NCBI GenBank assembly: GCA_030652635.1
Contig: JAUSPW010000082.1
Coordinates: forward strand, 1-7,366
Reading direction: 5' to 3'
Origin: Pseudohongiella sp.
Lineage (GTDB): Bacteria; Pseudomonadota; Gammaproteobacteria; Pseudomonadales; Pseudohongiellaceae
Length of the DNA: 7,366 nt
The notes under the pieces are model-generated. The model saw nothing but the letters and a program-made list of their open reading frames with translations, made no database searches and was not told the origin of the DNA. Shown here in pieces: positions 7,001 to 7,366 of the stretch (position 1 is its first letter; each line of letters starts with the position of its first letter). Made by a program: the position numbers and the translations under genes.

Positions 7001-7366
7001 TTTATGGCTTGAGACTGGTATCGCAGCAAAAAGCAGCGCACTTATGCGCTGCATTTCCGCATCGAGTTCAGCGTAAGACCAGTCAACCACGGTGTCGCTG
7101 ATCCTGCCTGTCGCCGTCGCGGCAACATGGCTGAACAACGCGGGTAGCCATGTCTGTTTGCTGTCGACCACTTCTCTGTCAGGTGCAGAACTTTCAAATG
7201 TCTGAACGCGTGCAAGATCACTCTCCTGCAGCCATGGCACTTGCACCGTTTTTTTACTGTGACTATCAGTAAGGCCTTTAATGACCCGATCAACACAACG
7301 CAGAATCAGGCTGATGTTCGCAGCCGAATAAATGATGCTGTCGTATTCTGCAATCAGCTTCAGTGT
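4046..7366 (-). CDS. Nonribosomal peptide synthetase, C(end)-A-PCP-E, N-terminal part outside the window
   Basis: 1106 residues are visible, numbered here from the right edge. Residues 1-45 are the end of a condensation domain (LIAEYDSIIYSAANI, VPWLQESD). The adenylation domain has WSYAEL (96-101), FTSGSTGKPKG (228-238), FDAS (273-276), NAYGPTE (360-366), YRSGDL (450-455), GRTDTQIKIRG (468-478) and the catalytic Lys560 in AGKIDR. Its ten pocket residues, aligned to GrsA without gaps, read DASTIAAVCK, suggesting Tyr or Phe. The carrier domain has LGGDSIK with phosphopantetheine Ser618; GGDSIK is typical before epimerization domains. Residues 665-1106 are an epimerization domain: LPIQNWF, HHLIADW (His802, Asp806), ESHGRDG (Glu955), FNYLGEF. 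Its glycine motifs are degenerate. The protein ends with no thioesterase, reductase or obvious docking tail. A GTG at 7246 is not the start, since the frame and the condensation homology continue to the edge. First visible gene of the operon; the promoter lies off-window. Confidence 0.92.
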   Translation of the reverse strand, partial: TLKLIAEYDSIIYSAANISLILRCVDRVIKGLTDSHSKKTVQVPWLQESDLARVQTFESSAPDREVVDSKQTWLPALFSHVAATATGRISDTVVDWSYAELDAEMQRISALLFAAIPVSSHKQTHIGVIGKRGARSIAAMLGVMNAGAVYIPLDMGNPVDRLQMIILEGAVDILLSTDEPGAELASVLTQKLQVQLPALQHRRYTDVPDHTCCDLVRRSDADIAYMIFTSGSTGKPKGVQISHAAFAAMIEQQIPAFDVKHDDVCAQFAALTFDASLSEIFLALGTGASLTIAPDETRSDIELFMRWLCDKKISVITLPPVFLRALDKRPLGKLRVLITAGEAAIAADMRHYAASLRVINAYGPTETSVCASTYVVKEQDEWPFGVPIGKPLPGVLLSVRDAIGARVPVGSAGELYIGGATLAAGYYAAPELSAQKFGSIAGEPEQSRWYRSGDLVRWREDGLLEYLGRTDTQIKIRGYRIEPGEIEHAARSVDGVSDAIALVHPELGLLLVCLAQSAQTVGDTPLKSRIQAELGTALPRHMVPGILLLLDVFPLSSAGKIDRAALLEFASLHALSPAAGFVEPVTEAEHILAQAWQRVLKTERVGRHDDFFALGGDSIKALTVINTLRAKGYSCTLKDFFASALLAELATMILPWCVAEQHHKPLVGNIALLPIQNWFLRSRDAQTAAHFNIVTELKMPRGVSVALLKKALSVLIQNHDSLRACFYQQYGSWIQQIRESLDVDEVLTCYQRTCANMQQADDLAIEELACSPFALATGPLFRCVLVQGTNGDSESLVLSLHHLIADWVSLRILIADLNALTRAMLASAVEDSAVEYSAVDNEEFLSSHLRPQHLLAEITAARSAEQVEILPAVSDSYHRAVCTMDTLALDCGTHGELETLHLQIEATELTRLREALRRMSEQQHTDFKLQDLLLATALSELGDMLPIKEVPIMVESHGRDGDLDLSHQVAWLTRARLFNVDTDVFKGSDALLQASRMLKSDTCFQPDIFACVAAEPTLCGALPALLSFNYLGEFSDNLDTNQLFSLTGKVFQNAMALTSPVDVPLHMEFYVVDYALEMHIAWPPGLFGSETMRTCWQRVRRRLAGY
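4848..4892. repeat. Three tandem 15-bp units inside the NRPS epimerization domain
   Basis: On the plus strand, TCAACTGCACTGTAT, TCAACTGCACTGTCT and TCAACTGCGCTTGCC follow directly. The first two differ at one position; the third is more diverged. Because the unit is 15 bp, the frame is kept, and it encodes the pentapeptides SAVED, SAVEY and SAVDN in a linker about 20 residues after HHLIADW. It looks like a local slippage expansion in a tolerant surface loop. Confidence 0.8.

Noticed and set aside
4046..7246. GTG at 7246-7244 as the NRPS start codon.
   Set aside because: The same frame stays open to the right edge and the extra 40 residues look like the end of a condensation domain. The gene enters from outside the window.
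7249..7255. Run of seven T (seven A in the mRNA) at the C-A linker as a frameshift or slippage site.
   Set aside because: The zero frame is AAA AAA ACG, not a canonical slippery heptamer phase, and homology continues in the same frame on both sides.

Overview
The window carries five genes, all on the minus strand, so it is read from right to left. Base composition looks close to even GC. The family types (DUF697 protein, secreted class C serine hydrolase with a surface-protein module, NRPS with an epimerization domain) suggest a Gram-negative, probably gammaproteobacterial, genome. That placement is inference; no phylogenetic marker is present.

Right part (7366 to 1899/960): the end of a biosynthetic operon. 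A large NRPS gene enters from outside the window. It shows the last ~45 residues of a condensation domain, then a complete adenylation, carrier and epimerization module, and stops with no thioesterase. Its adenylation pocket reads DASTIAAVCK, which points to tyrosine (or phenylalanine), so the module should present a D-aromatic residue. After 35 nt comes a 703-residue exported serine hydrolase of the class C beta-lactamase/D-aminopeptidase/esterase fold with an unusual N-terminal half. Only 3 nt later an alpha/beta hydrolase follows, almost certainly translationally coupled. An epimerization-terminated NRPS followed at once by a class C serine hydrolase recalls two known arrangements: PBP-type thioesterases that release D-ending peptides in trans (SurE type), and periplasmic D-aminopeptidases that remove an acyl-D-amino-acid prodrug cap (ClbP/XcnG type). 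The signal peptide favours a periplasmic role like the second.

Left part (959 to 1): ordinary housekeeping-type genes unrelated to the cluster. A 151-nt gap with a TTGACT hexamer and a 13-nt inverted repeat precedes a DUF697 membrane protein gene with a strong ribosome binding site. It is followed by a 10-bp GC-rich hairpin and a dense run of further inverted repeats. A small two-helix membrane protein gene then runs off the left edge. No tRNA, rRNA, CRISPR array, insertion sequence or plus-strand gene was found.
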